DNA of 64,000 nucleotides from Branchiostoma belcheri. Its lineage: Eukaryota; Chordata; Leptocardii; Amphioxiformes; Branchiostomatidae. The position numbers and the translations under genes were made by a program. Location: positions 957,260 through 1,021,259 of the forward strand of contig NW_017803268.1 in assembly GCF_001625305.1 (NCBI RefSeq). The letters are read 5' to 3'. Below, piece after piece: positions 46,858-58,636 of the stretch (positions are counted from its first letter, which is position 1; each line of letters opens with the position of its first letter). The notes under the pieces were generated by a model. That model saw only the letters and a list, made by a program, of their open reading frames with translations, searched no databases and was not told where the DNA came from.

Positions 46858-49800
46858 ATGGCGGACGCTCCGCAAGCTATAGTCGTACCTGCCGACCATC
46901 GTCAGATGGATTTTCCTACCTTTCTGAAGTTACACCGAGGACAGCTGGTTAATTCTGGAGTCCCCGAGATCTATTGGCCAAGTGTGCAAAAGAAGATCCG
47001 AGATGAAGTAAGAATAGGGGTTGAAATTACGAGGGAAATGTGCTGAAGGGGGAGGGGGGCGGGGTACGTGTCTGGTGCACATGTTGGGAAGCCTACACAC
47101 AATAGATATAGCTAGGCCACAGGAATCGATGAAAACATACGAAACATGTATCTAAAAAATTAATTCAGCAGGGCAAGTATAGAAATGCCACGAGTCTTTT
47201 TGTCAGTGGCCGTCAGCACTGGAAAACTCCAGTCAGTATGTACTATACTATTACTATCTGTACTATCTATAGTACTCAGCACTAGACTTGCGGAACTGAA
47301 GAGGATTCAGCTCTGGAAATCCAGTTCTGTCAAATATTCAGCACCAAAACAAACAAAAAAAATCATGTTTGAAAGCCAAAATTTATAGATAAATTGGTGT
47401 ATCTTTCTCGTAGTGTTTTTTGCAAATAGAATTGTAACGTTAACATTTTGTACATGTAACAGTATTTCTTGTCATCTGACGAAACTCTATCGTATTTCGA
47501 AACTTGTCCAGTTGTTTTATTTAGAAAATTACTTGAAAAAATTGTCATAGACATGAAAAGGGTATGGAACCATTTTACAATTTTTCTTGCTCTACCAACC
47601 ATACTGCAAATTTGTCAGTATTACTATAGACGAGTATAGTGCTCAGCTCTAGACTTGCAGAATTACGTTATCCACACATGTATTTAGCTTTGTTACATAT
47701 AGATCTTAAGTTACATGTAAGTTGTAGAAGACCATACAAAAGTCTCTACTTTTTTGTTGTGTCAATAAAGAATCTGTAATCAAAGAGGATTTAGCTCTGG
47801 AATAAATCCAGTGCTGTCAAATATTCATGTTTCAAAGCCATATACGATAAATTTGTGACTCTTATTCGTAGTGTTTTTGTGCAAATAAAATTGTATACAT
47901 GTACAGTATTTCTTGTCATCTGACAAAACTCAAGGTCTATGATGCGGGGAGGTATTTTGGGATGATGCAAGTTGAGTCTGATGAGGAGGAGGAAGAGGGG
48001 GGTGGGGACAGGAACAACCCCACCCCTGGGGAGCACAGCTGGTGTGTCGTGGTCACAAGTGAGGATGGAGTGGACACCAGCGACGCAAGCAGGTATTTAT
48101 GTAGATTACATGTATAACCTCTGCTACACCTTTACATACATTTATGTAACAAGGCAGTATATTGGCATTATATTATTGGCATCACCAACTGCCCAGCCCA
48201 ATGGGTCCTGAACCTTTTGGCCTAGTGGTTATTGCATGCGATTCAGAGCAGAGGTAGACAAGGTTGTGTGGCACAGGTTTTACCCGGTAGAGTCAGTGTC
48301 AACCTTGTGTCTTTCCCCTTTCTCTGGTGTTGAAATATAAATTATAATTTATATCTGCACAGTCTGCACTTTTTACATCAACTTCCTGTGATTTTACTGA
48401 CTGTAATACTAATAGCTACTGTAATAACTTTGGACACACAAGAAAACAAACATACAAACACAGAGAAAAATCTTTGTACACGAAATGTAAATGAAAAACA
48501 AAGTAGTTCTCCTTTTTTAGATTGGGAGAAAAACTAGCTTTGCTTTGAAATTAGGTATATATATTTAAGCTCAGCCACTTAAACAACTGTATCTGCACAT
48601 TTTTACATGTATTGTAACATTACACACTTCTTGTCCCCAGTATCTTCTTGGTTGACCATGCGTGGACGTTCCAGTACGGTTATGCACGGTTACAGCTACA
48701 GAAAGTCCTGGGACTTCTGGATAGAATGGCCGCCCTGATGGACATAACTGAGGAGATGTCTGAAGAGGAGAAGACAGAGAGGGTTCTGGATGAGATGTGG
48801 AGGTTTGTTTGTTTGTTTGTTTGTTTGTTTATTTGGAACTTCTGGAAAGGATGGTCGCCCTGACTGACACATGTACATGTGAGGACATGTCTGAAGTAGA
48901 GAAGACAGAGAAGGTCCTGGGCTAGATGTTTGTTTGTTTGTTTGTTTGTTTGTTTGTGAAATTCTGAGACTCTGAGTACATGGCAGTGCCCTGAAGAACA
49001 TATTGAGAAGTTACTGGGAACTGAAAAAATCAATTTGAAATCAATTTCTAATAAATCTATTAACTGCATTATTATTATGACTTGAGATTTCATTTGTTAT
49101 TTCATATCATATCTCATATATTATGTTGAAGCATGGTTAATTCTTTTTTTCTTTTCTAGGTTTACCTGGCATTATAAGTTGGACTTTCAGGGAGCTGTAA
49201 GTATTTTTTTTCTGTTTTAAATATATAATTGAAGTGTGGTAGTCTAATTTTAGTTAAAACAGTCAATCAGATTACATTGTTGACAATATATCAGATTTGT
49301 TTTTCTATGTAAAACTATTGATTGTTTTCATGTACTAGACTGCTGATGACAGGATAGCGTTCTGGTACGTGAATGATGAGTTTGGGTCCAGGATCCAACA
49401 CTCAGATGAGCCGACGTGCAGAATGGTGCCTTTTTACTACGTCCCCACCAAAACATCCTACACTCTCATGTGGCTGTTACAGGACCTGGACTCTGGAGGT
49501 TTGTGCTTTGTCTGTTAACTCTGTTCCTTTGATACCAAAATTTTGTTTACCAGACATGTCTGGACTTGCACCCAGACGTTGTGCCCTTGGGAAAGGCACT
49601 TAACATGCATTTCCCCCCTCAGTTAGAGGGTTCCTGGGCCCTACTAGGGTTTGGGTTGGCATTAGGAAGAGTATCCAGCCGTAAAAATCTTGCTTCAAAA
49701 AAAGACTTGTACCTGGTGCAAGCACGTCTAACCCCCGGTTGGGGAAAAAATGACGTTAGATTCGGTTTAAAAAAAAAAAAGTAATTTGGAGAAAAGCAGC

Positions 49801-52800
49801 AGAGAGAAGGTTGACAACACTCTACATTTGGGACTGCATTTCTGACATTGCATTGCTGCAAGAGCAACAACTTCTAGCAGTACGAGTCAGAACCACTACC
49901 AGACATTCCTGTGAATAGTTTCATCAGGTTGGTAAGACACGGAGAAAAGAGACTCTAGGGACCTCATTATAATTTGTAGATACATTTCCCTGTAATCACA
50001 CAAATGTGTAGATATGTAAATATTGTACGTTTGGGAATGCATCTGTAGCAGCGACACCTGTGCTGCAGTGCAATGTGAACCAGTCAGAATTGCCCTGAGG
50101 AAGGGGACAGATAGTCACTGAAATGTCAGCTGAATAAAACACTTGGTTGTGTAAAAAGAGTCTCTTACTTAGAACCAAACATTGTTGCCCTAAAGAAGGT
50201 GACAGACAGTCATTGAAATGTTGGATAATTTAATGAAACCCACACACACACACCTGGTTGAAAAACTTCTTGTACAGTCTCTTGCCAACCTGATGAAATT
50301 ATTCACGGTTTAATTTGCAGTTTTATAAGCCTATGGTTGTCTTGAAGTACATTTTGTCTCGAGTTGTACAACCAGCTAACTTTGATTTTCATAATTTCCT
50401 CAGATGAGTTGACCAAGGATTTTGCTGACGGACTATCTGACGAAACGGAGAGAAAATGTCGGCTTCTTGCCTGGATACCAGAGGACTTTACTCACATCAC
50501 ACCGAATGAAGGAATTTCAATAGACGATGCATTTTTCGCGGTATGTTGTGTACATGTAGTTTATAGTCAATGACTGCTAATTATTATTATACTAGAAAGG
50601 CAACATTTGCAAAGCAAATGCATAATGTTTACCTTCGCATATGGTCTGCTCTGTTAATTCTTACTCGGACACATTCATATATGGCGACAGGAGTCTAAAT
50701 CCCTCCTGCTATGAAATTGCAACATGATGTAACCTAACACAGTCTAGTTAGACAGACGTCTGGTTCAGGTCATTGATCTTATTTGTTTTGAGAAGAAACA
50801 GAGCAAAAACAATTCTGTGAATATATTAAGTACATGTATCATAATAGGGCAAAACACACAACTGCAAACATTCTATCTACATGTACATGTATCTTGATAT
50901 AGAAATGTAAAAGCATGGTGAAACCTGGCATAATGTATTTTATGTCATTAATTTAGTTAATCTTTGTAATCAGAAAAAAAACAATATTATTTATTCTGTT
51001 CTACAGGCTAGACTGAAAGGATCCAGGGAGACTTTACCAATCCCAGAAGCCACCAGGAATCCACTGACCAATAGGGAAGCACCTTACAAAGTGTACACAG
51101 ACATCCAGGTGATCAGAGACAACCTGACTGATTCGCGGTTCCAACTAGTGGAGGAGGAAAGCCAAGCAGATATCATTTGGATGAAAGATCATATCAGAGA
51201 CTTCAAGTAGGATTTCTACACAAATTAAGATTGAATTTTTTGTTGTTGTTGTTAAGTATGAGGTAGACACTTGTATTTGTGCTTTTGAGTTATAGGTATA
51301 TTTGCAGAAATATTGTTTTTGCTCCATTTCATATTCTTCTACTCCATACAAATAAGGTCAATGACCTGAACCACTTTGCTGTTACCATGGTGCTGTGGTG
51401 TTGGGTTACATTATGTAGCAAGTTGGAGGGGCTGGTCTCCAAAAATATATACTAGTTCATGTATATGACCATCTTAATCGATATGCATTTCCTTTATAAA
51501 TGTTACCTTTCTAGTTCTTCCTACAGTTATTTATATATATATATACACATATATATTAACTGTTCTTATATATATATAATAATTTAACACACAGGACCTT
51601 CAGTGTAGAGCGCCCTGAGGTATACCTGAACCAGTTCCCCTTTGAGGGTATCCTGACTGGCAAAGACTGCCTGGCGTACATTGGTCAAGCGACAGTAACC
51701 AATCAGGAGCCAGGAGCTCTGGAGAATGGACCAAAATGGCTGCCAACGACCTTTAACCTTTCCTGGGCACTCCCAAAGTTTGTGTCAAGTTTTCAACAAA
51801 GAGAGGAAAGGTATTAGTCAACTTTTAGTATAATTATATAAAAGGGAAAAGAGCTAAAAAAAACTAATTAACAGTTACTACAAGATGACTTTAAAGACCC
51901 TCCCATACCTCACACAAAATAGGTCACAAAATAAGAGCACAGCATGCCCGTAGCCAGGATTTTGAATGGGGGGTTCTTCCCACTGCTTGAGGGGACGAGG
52001 CGAGCGCCGAAGGCGTGAGGTTCCTAGGGGGGTTCGGGGGCATGCATTTTGAAAAATGAACCTTCTAAAATGGCATTTCGTGTGTTTTGGAGAGGATTTC
52101 AAAGAAAAAAAAATCAGAGATAAATTTTTTTTCATTGACAAAGGGAGCAGTTTTTCTGCGATTCCAGTCCATCTTTTCAAGAAAAATCTTGGACCTTTAC
52201 ATAAAAAGTGGACCAAAAAGTGGACCTTTACATAAAAAGTGGACCAAAAAGTAGACCTTTTCTTCTGAACCCCCCCTGGCTATGGGCATGCACAGTATTA
52301 GAATAAAATAAAGGCAATGGCACGTAGCATTGAATAAAAATATACTGCCTACTACTTCTTGCATCTGCATGAATACTTCACAGGAAAGAGGGCGTCTCTT
52401 GGGCACTCCCACATTTTGTGTCCTGTTTCCAACAACGAGAAAATAGGTACAGAATTTTGTTGTTTTTTCAACCATCTACATGACAATGTACAAATGTAGG
52501 TCACACCATGTAATTACTTTGATTCTGGGTCAGTTGAAAATTAACGCTGGATTATGTTCAGATTATTTTGTGCTTTTTTTAGGTCGACCTCTGACCTCTC
52601 CTATGGATTTTGAACTTACTTTATTATTTTGTAATCATCATTATGTACAAGTTTTGTTATTTATGTTTCATTTTATTGACCCCAGGAAGAATAGTGCTTT
52701 TAAGCACTAATGGGGATCGAAATAAACAAACAAACAAGAACCAACCATTTAAATCAAAGACTTAGAAAAAAGCAGCTACAAGTTAGAGTTAAGTCATTGA

Positions 52801-55664
52801 TACGAAAAAAGACTGGTACATGTACGTAATATCTAAGAAAAATTTGTTTTTAAAAATATGAATTAACCCTTTGGGCCAATAATTTGTATCTATAGTACTT
52901 GACTTTTAGTAACCTCCTCCTCTTGCACATGCAGGGGTCTGGATAACCACTGGATCTTGAAGCCGTGGAACCTGGCACGAGGTCTGGACACTCAGGTTAC
53001 CAACAAACTACATCATATCATCAGGCTGTCAGAGACTTCTCCTAAGGTTTGTCATCAAGCTAGACCAGACACAATCTTCTGTGTTTTTATGAAAAAAAAG
53101 AAGAAGCAAAGAGACTCTTTTACACAACCAAGACTTAGTCTTTTATTCAGCTGACGTTTCGGTGACCGTCTGTCGCATTCCTCAGTGTGATTCTGACTGT
53201 TTCACAGCACAGGTGTTGCTGCTATAGATATCCCAAATGTACAATATTTACATTTAGTTACAATAGTTACAACAGAAACGTCGGATGAATAAAAGATTTT
53301 GTTGTGAAGAAAAGAGTCTCTTTACTCAGTGTCTTACCAACCTGATGAAACTATTCACGGAGGAGAAGTATAGTCATTTGTATCATATTCTGGATCTGTG
53401 TCCATATGGAAAGACATTGCATTGCAGTCACAATGATTTTTTATTTACATACATTATGTAGCATGCATAGTCCTGTGTTTACCAGCCCTGACTCTAGACC
53501 AAAAGGTTGGTAGTTCCAATCCCAGCTGTTGTAATCTCAATTTTGTTTCACATAGCATCATGGTACAGACGGTGCAAAATTTTGAAATCATCACCCTCCA
53601 ATTTGAAGTCAAATTGCTGCCAAAATTTGACAGATTGGCCAGTATTTTTCTCTGTCATGATCGGCAAAATGCTGTCAAATTCGAGAAAGATGGGCCCTGG
53701 CTAGAAGACACCTTGTAACTGTTTCTTGGATCATTGTTGCTCCAGGTTGCGTGTAAGTACCTTGAGGACCCAGTTCTGTACTACAGAGAGGACGTTGGAC
53801 AGGTGAAGATGGACATTCGCTACATCGTCATGCTTCAGTCGGTCAAACCACTCAAACTCTTCACCTACAAGGTGTTCTGGCTACGATTCGCCAACAAGTA
53901 AGTCCTGACTTAATCTGTGTCCCTTTCCTTACATTTACATGTACATGTATATGATGCCCTTGTATATATTGTACAATACACATTGACTTACACATATTGC
54001 ATAATACCAGTCTTGTACTTGCAACAGACCTATTCTGACAAAATGCAAATATTTTTCTTTTCTTTCTAGACCCTTCTCCCTGGACCACCTGGATGAATAT
54101 GAGAAACACTTCACAGTGATGAACTACACAGAAGGTGGTACTAAGTTACATCAGGTGTGTAGTACAGCTTAGAGACCTGCATACATGTACAATTGAACCA
54201 CATGGCCACTGTGGCCCTTAGATTATTGCCCATTGACCCAAGTATTGAGATTCATTTCATTAAGATAGTGGCCATCTGCCTACTGTGACAGAGTGTCTTG
54301 ATTGAAGATGTTTATTTGCCCCCATTGCAGGTTCACTATGACGACTTCATCCCCATCTTTGAAAAGCAGTACCCAGACTTCCCATGGAAGGATGTAGAGG
54401 TACATGTAATGCCATTTTCCATTTTCCTCATTACATGTATACATGTATCTATATTGTTTTACGTGCCCTTTTCTTTCCAAATATACACACTTAGAAGTAC
54501 ATGTACACAGCAACTCCACAATGTAAGAGTCGCCAAGTTCTTTCCTAATTTATATCCTTTTGGTTGTATTTTGGTGGGAAGATTGCAACCTGGAGAAATG
54601 TGAATATTTTCTAATCAGATTTCTTCTGTTTCCCTTAGTCGTCCATTTTCGGTGCCTTCAGAGAGCTGTTTGAGTCAGCTGTGAGTAGAGAGCCTCCGTG
54701 TGGGATCGGGCATTACCCCATGTCCAGGTCAATCTACGCTATTGATCTCATGCTGAAATGGAAAAGGGGTGAACAAGGTAAGTGCCCTGTCACTTAAGCC
54801 TCTACCAGCAGGCTTTGGGAGGCGGCTGGAAAGAGTAGAAATTGGCCAAATAAAGATCTAGAGATAACATGCCGAGGCAGTTTGTCCAATAGAGTACATT
54901 TTGGTGCCTTCAGACCAACTCCCTCGGCATGTGATCTCTGTATCTGGCCAATTCCTACTCTTTCCAGCCGTCTCTTGAAGCCTGGTAAGAGGCTACTGCC
55001 GCTTACGTCTTGTGATAGTTGCAGTTGTATGATCTCAAACTGAGGGCCTGAACATGTACGTCTTGCTGCAAAAAGACTGCCTTAGGTCCTTGTCAGTATA
55101 GTTGGTTTTGTCATAGCCTGCTTGAAACTTCTATGGCATCAAAATTGTCTTCCGACCTACAATGAATTTGACTGTGCCACTAGAGAAATACAAGAGCAGA
55201 GAGAAGGGTTACATGTATTGTGTATTCAGTGCAGGAAATAGAAGAACAGAATACAGATTATAAGATATAGGAAATTCAGAGATTCAGAATGCTAAGTTAG
55301 CTGTTTGACACAAAATTTGTATTTAGTTATGGCAGGGCTCGAAATACTTGGTGCATATGCACATTTTTTGTGCAAGTAAAATTGAAGCTGTATTTCTTAT
55401 GTTGAAGGTAAAGTACAGTGTATATTTCAAGTATTTTCAAGCAGAAGTACATCTAGATTTCAAAATTTTAGTAAAAGAGTAAGAAATGATTTTATGTTTT
55501 TGTCCACTTCAGGAGAGAGGACTATGCAGCCAGTGTTACTTGAGGTGAACTTCTGCCCAGACTGTGATCGAGCCTGCAAGTATCACCCCAACTTCTTCAA
55601 CGATATCTTCTCAACGCTCTTCTTGGACGACTTTAAAGACAGACCAGTAGCAGTCATCTCTTAA
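46858..55664 (+). CDS. TTLL12: Tubulin--tyrosine ligase-like protein 12
   Basis: Protein with an N-terminal SET-like region and a C-terminal TTL/ATP-grasp-like domain; the family is considered a pseudo-ligase affecting tubulin tyrosination and histone methylation. Exons: 46858-47007, 47935-48092, 48641-48802, 49160-49196, 49339-49498, 50404-50540, 51007-51206, 51595-51810, 52935-53046, 53746-53897, 54070-54154, 54331-54399, 54639-54777, 55513-55664 (1,929 nt, 642 aa; human 644). Recognisable family strings are [14 protein letters not shown] followed by an acidic run (66-71), [31 protein letters not shown] (411-430), [15 protein letters not shown] (466-480), FTVMNYTEG and [18 protein letters not shown] (601-618). 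Gly423 stands where human has Ser. ATG 46858 is chosen because it gives MADAPQAI in line with the family N-terminus. Intragenic duplicates of exons 3 and 8 are listed separately. Confidence 0.96.
48802..48956 (+). pseudogene. Decayed tandem duplicate of the end of TTLL12 exon 3, with GTTT arrays
   Basis: Bases 48835-48928 repeat the last about 92 bases of exon 3 (48711-48802), and each copy is followed by a GTTT array. The copy reads LLERMVALT...[13 protein letters not shown] and then hits TAG, and its splice-donor context is lost in the GTTT run. It is a non-functional tandem segmental duplication with a unit of about 124 bp, sitting inside intron 3. Confidence 0.85.
49555..49780 (+). mobile_element. 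SINE body and tail in TTLL12 intron 5
   Basis: TTGTGCCCTTGGGAAAGGCA followed by CTTAACATGCATTTCC matches the body of the SINEs at 36845 and 37965. It is followed by an Ala/Val-like AT-rich tail ending in a poly-A run at about 49770. Confidence 0.55.
50589..50830 (+). mobile_element. Interspersed element family 1, TTLL12 intron 6
   Basis: CTAGAAAGGCAACATTTGCA start, GCATATGGTCTGCTC and AGACAGACGTCTGGTTCAGG core. Same family as 8121-8382. Confidence 0.7.
51300..51516 (-). mobile_element. Interspersed element family 1, TTLL12 intron 7 (reverse)
   Basis: Reads reverse: GGTCAATGACCTGAACC, GTTGGGTTACATTATGTAGC, ending AATGTTACCTTTCTAG. Confidence 0.65.
51940..52290. mobile_element. DNA-transposon remnant with GCATGCCC termini
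   Basis: GCATGCCCGTAGCCAGGATT at the left is mirrored by CCCCCTGGCTATGGGCATGC at the right. Inside are a GC-rich patch and two copies of a 32-bp unit, GACCTTTACATAAAAAGTGG (about 52191 and 52223). It lies in TTLL12 intron 8. Confidence 0.7.
52384..52446 (+). CDS. Duplicate of TTLL12 exon 8 end; possible cassette exon (63 nt)
   Basis: Preceded by TTCACAG and followed by GTACAG. It is 63 nt, phase 2 at both ends, exactly matching the host intron. It reads (R)[20 protein letters not shown], against [16 protein letters not shown] at the end of exon 8 (51766-51810). The reading frame and donor are intact despite several base changes. Inclusion would add 21 residues and repeat the segment next to the ATP-grasp region. 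It may instead be a silent duplicate. Confidence 0.55.
   Translation, partial: ERGRLLGTPTFCVLFPTTRK
53100..53345. mobile_element. Interspersed repeat family 2 in TTLL12 intron 9
   Basis: AGAGACTCTTTTACACAACC at one side and AAAAGAGTCTCTTTACTC at the other, with CAGCTGACGTTTCGGTGAC inside. A relative in the opposite orientation lies at about 49930-50310 (CAGCTGAATAAAACACTTGG, GTAAAAAGAGTCTCTTAC). Confidence 0.6.
54798..54993. mobile_element. Palindromic MITE in TTLL12 intron 13
   Basis: About 80 bp arms: GGCGGCTGGAAAGAGTAG, AATTGGCCA and ACATGCCGAGG at the left are mirrored by CCTCGGCATGT, TGGCCAATT and CTACTCTTTCCAGCCG at the right. Confidence 0.8.
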
Positions 55665-56583
55665 AACTCTAGTCGTGTGGTGGCCAACAATTGTTGTTCT
55701 GCACATACAGTACCATCCCTATGCTATAGCACCCTGTACAGGTACGATTTGGGGGTATTTCTCGTGCAATGTATTTTACCGCAGTGGAACGCAACAGATG
55801 TGGAAGTAAGTATGCCACCACAGGGCAAAAAAAAGTCGGGTTTATGACTTGATCAAGACATGAATTATTGTACACGTTGGCAGAACCCACTGTGCCTGCG
55901 CGAAACCCGTAATTTATTGTGCATAGCACATCGTCCTTAAGGTTGTATTTGTGTATTTAAGGATGACATCCCATCTATAATTTACAGATGTCGTTACAGA
56001 AAAGATACTGTCTGTAATGGGGAAAATACTGATGCAACATTCTCCTGACGTTCTATATAGCGTATTTGCATAATTATACATGTATACCCCAGGGTGTTTT
56101 CACCTTGCATTTGGAAGGTTAGGGGTTCAAACCCCAGCAGTGTTGGAGATTCAAACTCTGACCAGGTCATACTAACAACAACTTGAAAATAATGCATACT
56201 TCTAACTTTGCTAAGCTCATATGGAAATTGAACATACACTACCTTAAGGCTTAACCAGTGGAGTACATACAGTGTTTTACTGTAGAGACCAAAGGGCTAT
56301 ACTTCAGAGATGGGCACTGCCTCTGTTACACCATTTGGAATTATTTACTATATTGCACTGTTAGATCTACCGAACAGTTGATCTACAAAGTGTTATACTA
56401 TTTTGGTGTTATGTTTTTTTTAACATTTAGTTTACAATCTACACATGTAGAAGGTGACACAGAACTTTCCCGGTTTTATTTGGATTATATAAAATTATGT
56501 TTGTTTTGTCAATAGTATACAATATTATGCTAATTTTCGGGAAGAAAGCGGTGATTATGATAGTCTTATCATCTTATGAGTGG

Positions 56584-56589
56584 AATAAA
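56584..56589 (+). terminator. TTLL12 poly(A) signal
   Basis: AATAAA 920 bases after the stop codon, followed within 35 bases by TATTATTGTATTC. The 3' untranslated region shows no ORF of note. Confidence 0.55.
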
Positions 56590-56699
56590 GTCATGACATT
56601 GAAATATTATTGTATTCACTGTACATAACTGGTGTACAAACGGTTATGCGAAACAAACAAAAGCACATCTGCTTGGAGATTTTGGTGTCATTAGGTCGC

Positions 56700-56876
56700 T
56701 GTCCGGTCCCCGTCGCTTGGCCCTGGTTAAGAGACAGAAACAGCTGCGACCTGGGCCAAAAATTGTACAACTCGGGGTACCGTATCACCGCCGAGCGCGT
56801 GCGCGGTGCAGTCATAGATGCCCCTCCGCTCATTCCATCGCGCGGACACCGAGAGAGTGGAAACCAGCAATACCTG
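56700..56876 (+). other. Candidate 5' untranslated exon / promoter of the MS4A-like gene
   Basis: GC-rich compared with surroundings, with several CpG sites (CCGAGCGCGTGCGCGG). It ends at a strong donor CTG|GTAAGT at 56876/56877. It lies about 1.8 kb before the coding start. The 5' limit is not known, and its assignment to the downstream gene is inference. Confidence 0.35.
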
Positions 56877-57148
56877 GTAAGTTACGCGTTTCATTAACTT
56901 GTTAATCTTCAAAATACTTTTAGAAAGTTTCTGTTATCGATTTCATTGCATGTCTACTAGCTGTGGCCACATCAGAAAGCAGAAAATGCCCACTCCTGTC
57001 ATGTATGGGCATCCGATGTACAGCATTCCAGGCTATCCTTGGTCGTCTGCTATACTATATGCGTTTCTTTGACATACATGTTGTAAGTTTAAACTTCTTG
57101 CAAAAGTCCCTCCATTTAAGCTTTTTGCTATGTTTGTTTCTGATTCAG

Positions 57149-57197
57149 AAAGGAAGAAATTGACGAGAAAGAATCGTCACTTGGACGAAAACTGAAG
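57149..57197 (+). other. Candidate second untranslated exon of the MS4A-like gene
   Basis: Acceptor TTCTGATTCAG and donor CTGAAG|GTAAGG frame a 49-nt exon with no ATG. It fits as leader sequence between 56876 and 58634. Confidence 0.35.
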
Positions 57198-58633
57198 GTA
57201 AGGTTGCAAGCAATACCATCCAAGTATTTTCCAGAATACGATATGAAGATACATTGTTGATGTCACCGCCTACCTAGTGGATGAATAGAACTGAACTGAT
57301 TTTTCAGAATAGAATTATATTACTTTGCTATATACATTATGAAAAGAAATTTATAGAAAAAAACCCTCCCACAGGCACAGTACACAGAGTTCTGTACACG
57401 CCCCCTTCCCCATTGGCGTCTCGCCACTTGCTATTTTTTTTACCGAGCAGATTGTTTTTCTAAGGGTTGAATTAGGTCATGAGGTGTTATATGACCCTAT
57501 GTACAAACCATGCTGACATTCCTCCAATACTCCTGTCCATCTCCATCACAAAGTTTCGTTTTTACAGCCTTTATTGATCCGTCCAAAGAGCCATATTTGC
57601 TGTATATAATTAGCGAATAAACAACATGAAGTCTTTTGTCACAACATGCTTATTTTTAATTTTCAAAAAGATCTTATGTCGGCTGCAAATACAATATCAA
57701 TTTGCCACACAGTACTAGTATCCATTTGCCGGAAAGTTGCTATTTAAAAAGATACCAGTGCAATTAATAAACAAAGCCCGATAAAAATGAATTAAAATAC
57801 GTCAAAATTGAGCCGAACCCTAAACCGCTGTTTGGAGAGTAGCTTATTTTATTAACACATTACATGATGTTGAAATAGTTTCATTATCATAAAATTTTGT
57901 TCTTTTTCCACTACATAAGACATTTGTTGTAGAGGCACCTCTAATAGTATGAAAAAGAATCACATCGATATTACGACATTAATTTTATCGTTGTTTAATG
58001 TATATCACCATGATGGTGTTTCCAAACAGAAATATAAACAAAGTAATATAATATTGTAATGTGAGATAGGAGAATGTAGGCCACAACTGGTACACAAGAT
58101 GATATGTAACCAAATCCAACCTGAACAACACATGCAAGGCCACAGTCGATCGTAGAGCTGTCAAGTTGATGGATTTTCTGAGCTGCAGAGGGGCATACTT
58201 TATGACATCCGATGTTGAGACCTGCCCACTTTTCTATCTGACACTGGACAAAGACATTGGCAACTGTCCCCGACCGATACTTGGAAAAGAATTGAAAAAA
58301 ATATCGTGAAACACGTTCGACAAGAAGTCGTTGCAATGAGATCCACTGCTTCTGTGACATTCATTGACAAAGACTGGAGTTTGTCAAAGAATCTGACCCC
58401 CAAATGTTGTAGACACGTGGCTTTTCCACATGTGTGACGTCAGCACTGGGTCAAAGTTCGTTGGAAGTCGGTACCGCCCCCCGTCCCGGTTGGGGGAAGA
58501 TCTTAGGTTAGTCTTACGAAAGTGTAGTTAATATGTACTAGTAGATGCTATACGCGTACTTAGTGCACTGTACAATTGTTGTGCAGTAAAGTTATTATTC
58601 TTATGCCTGCATAATGTTCCCTGTTATTTCCAG
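57198..58633. other. Leader intron or intergenic region; no gene seen
   Basis: AT-rich with no domain-bearing ORF. Near 58468-58493 it contains GGTACCGCCCCCCGTCCCGG, a motif shared with 26165 in arm B and, in part, with 3190 and 61680. Confidence 0.4.
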
Positions 58634-58636
58634 ACG

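Noticed and set aside
48680-49093. Antisense ORFs with Asn-Lys-Gln-Thr repeats
   Set aside because: They are translations of GTTT arrays on the opposite strand and overlap real TTLL12 exon sequence.
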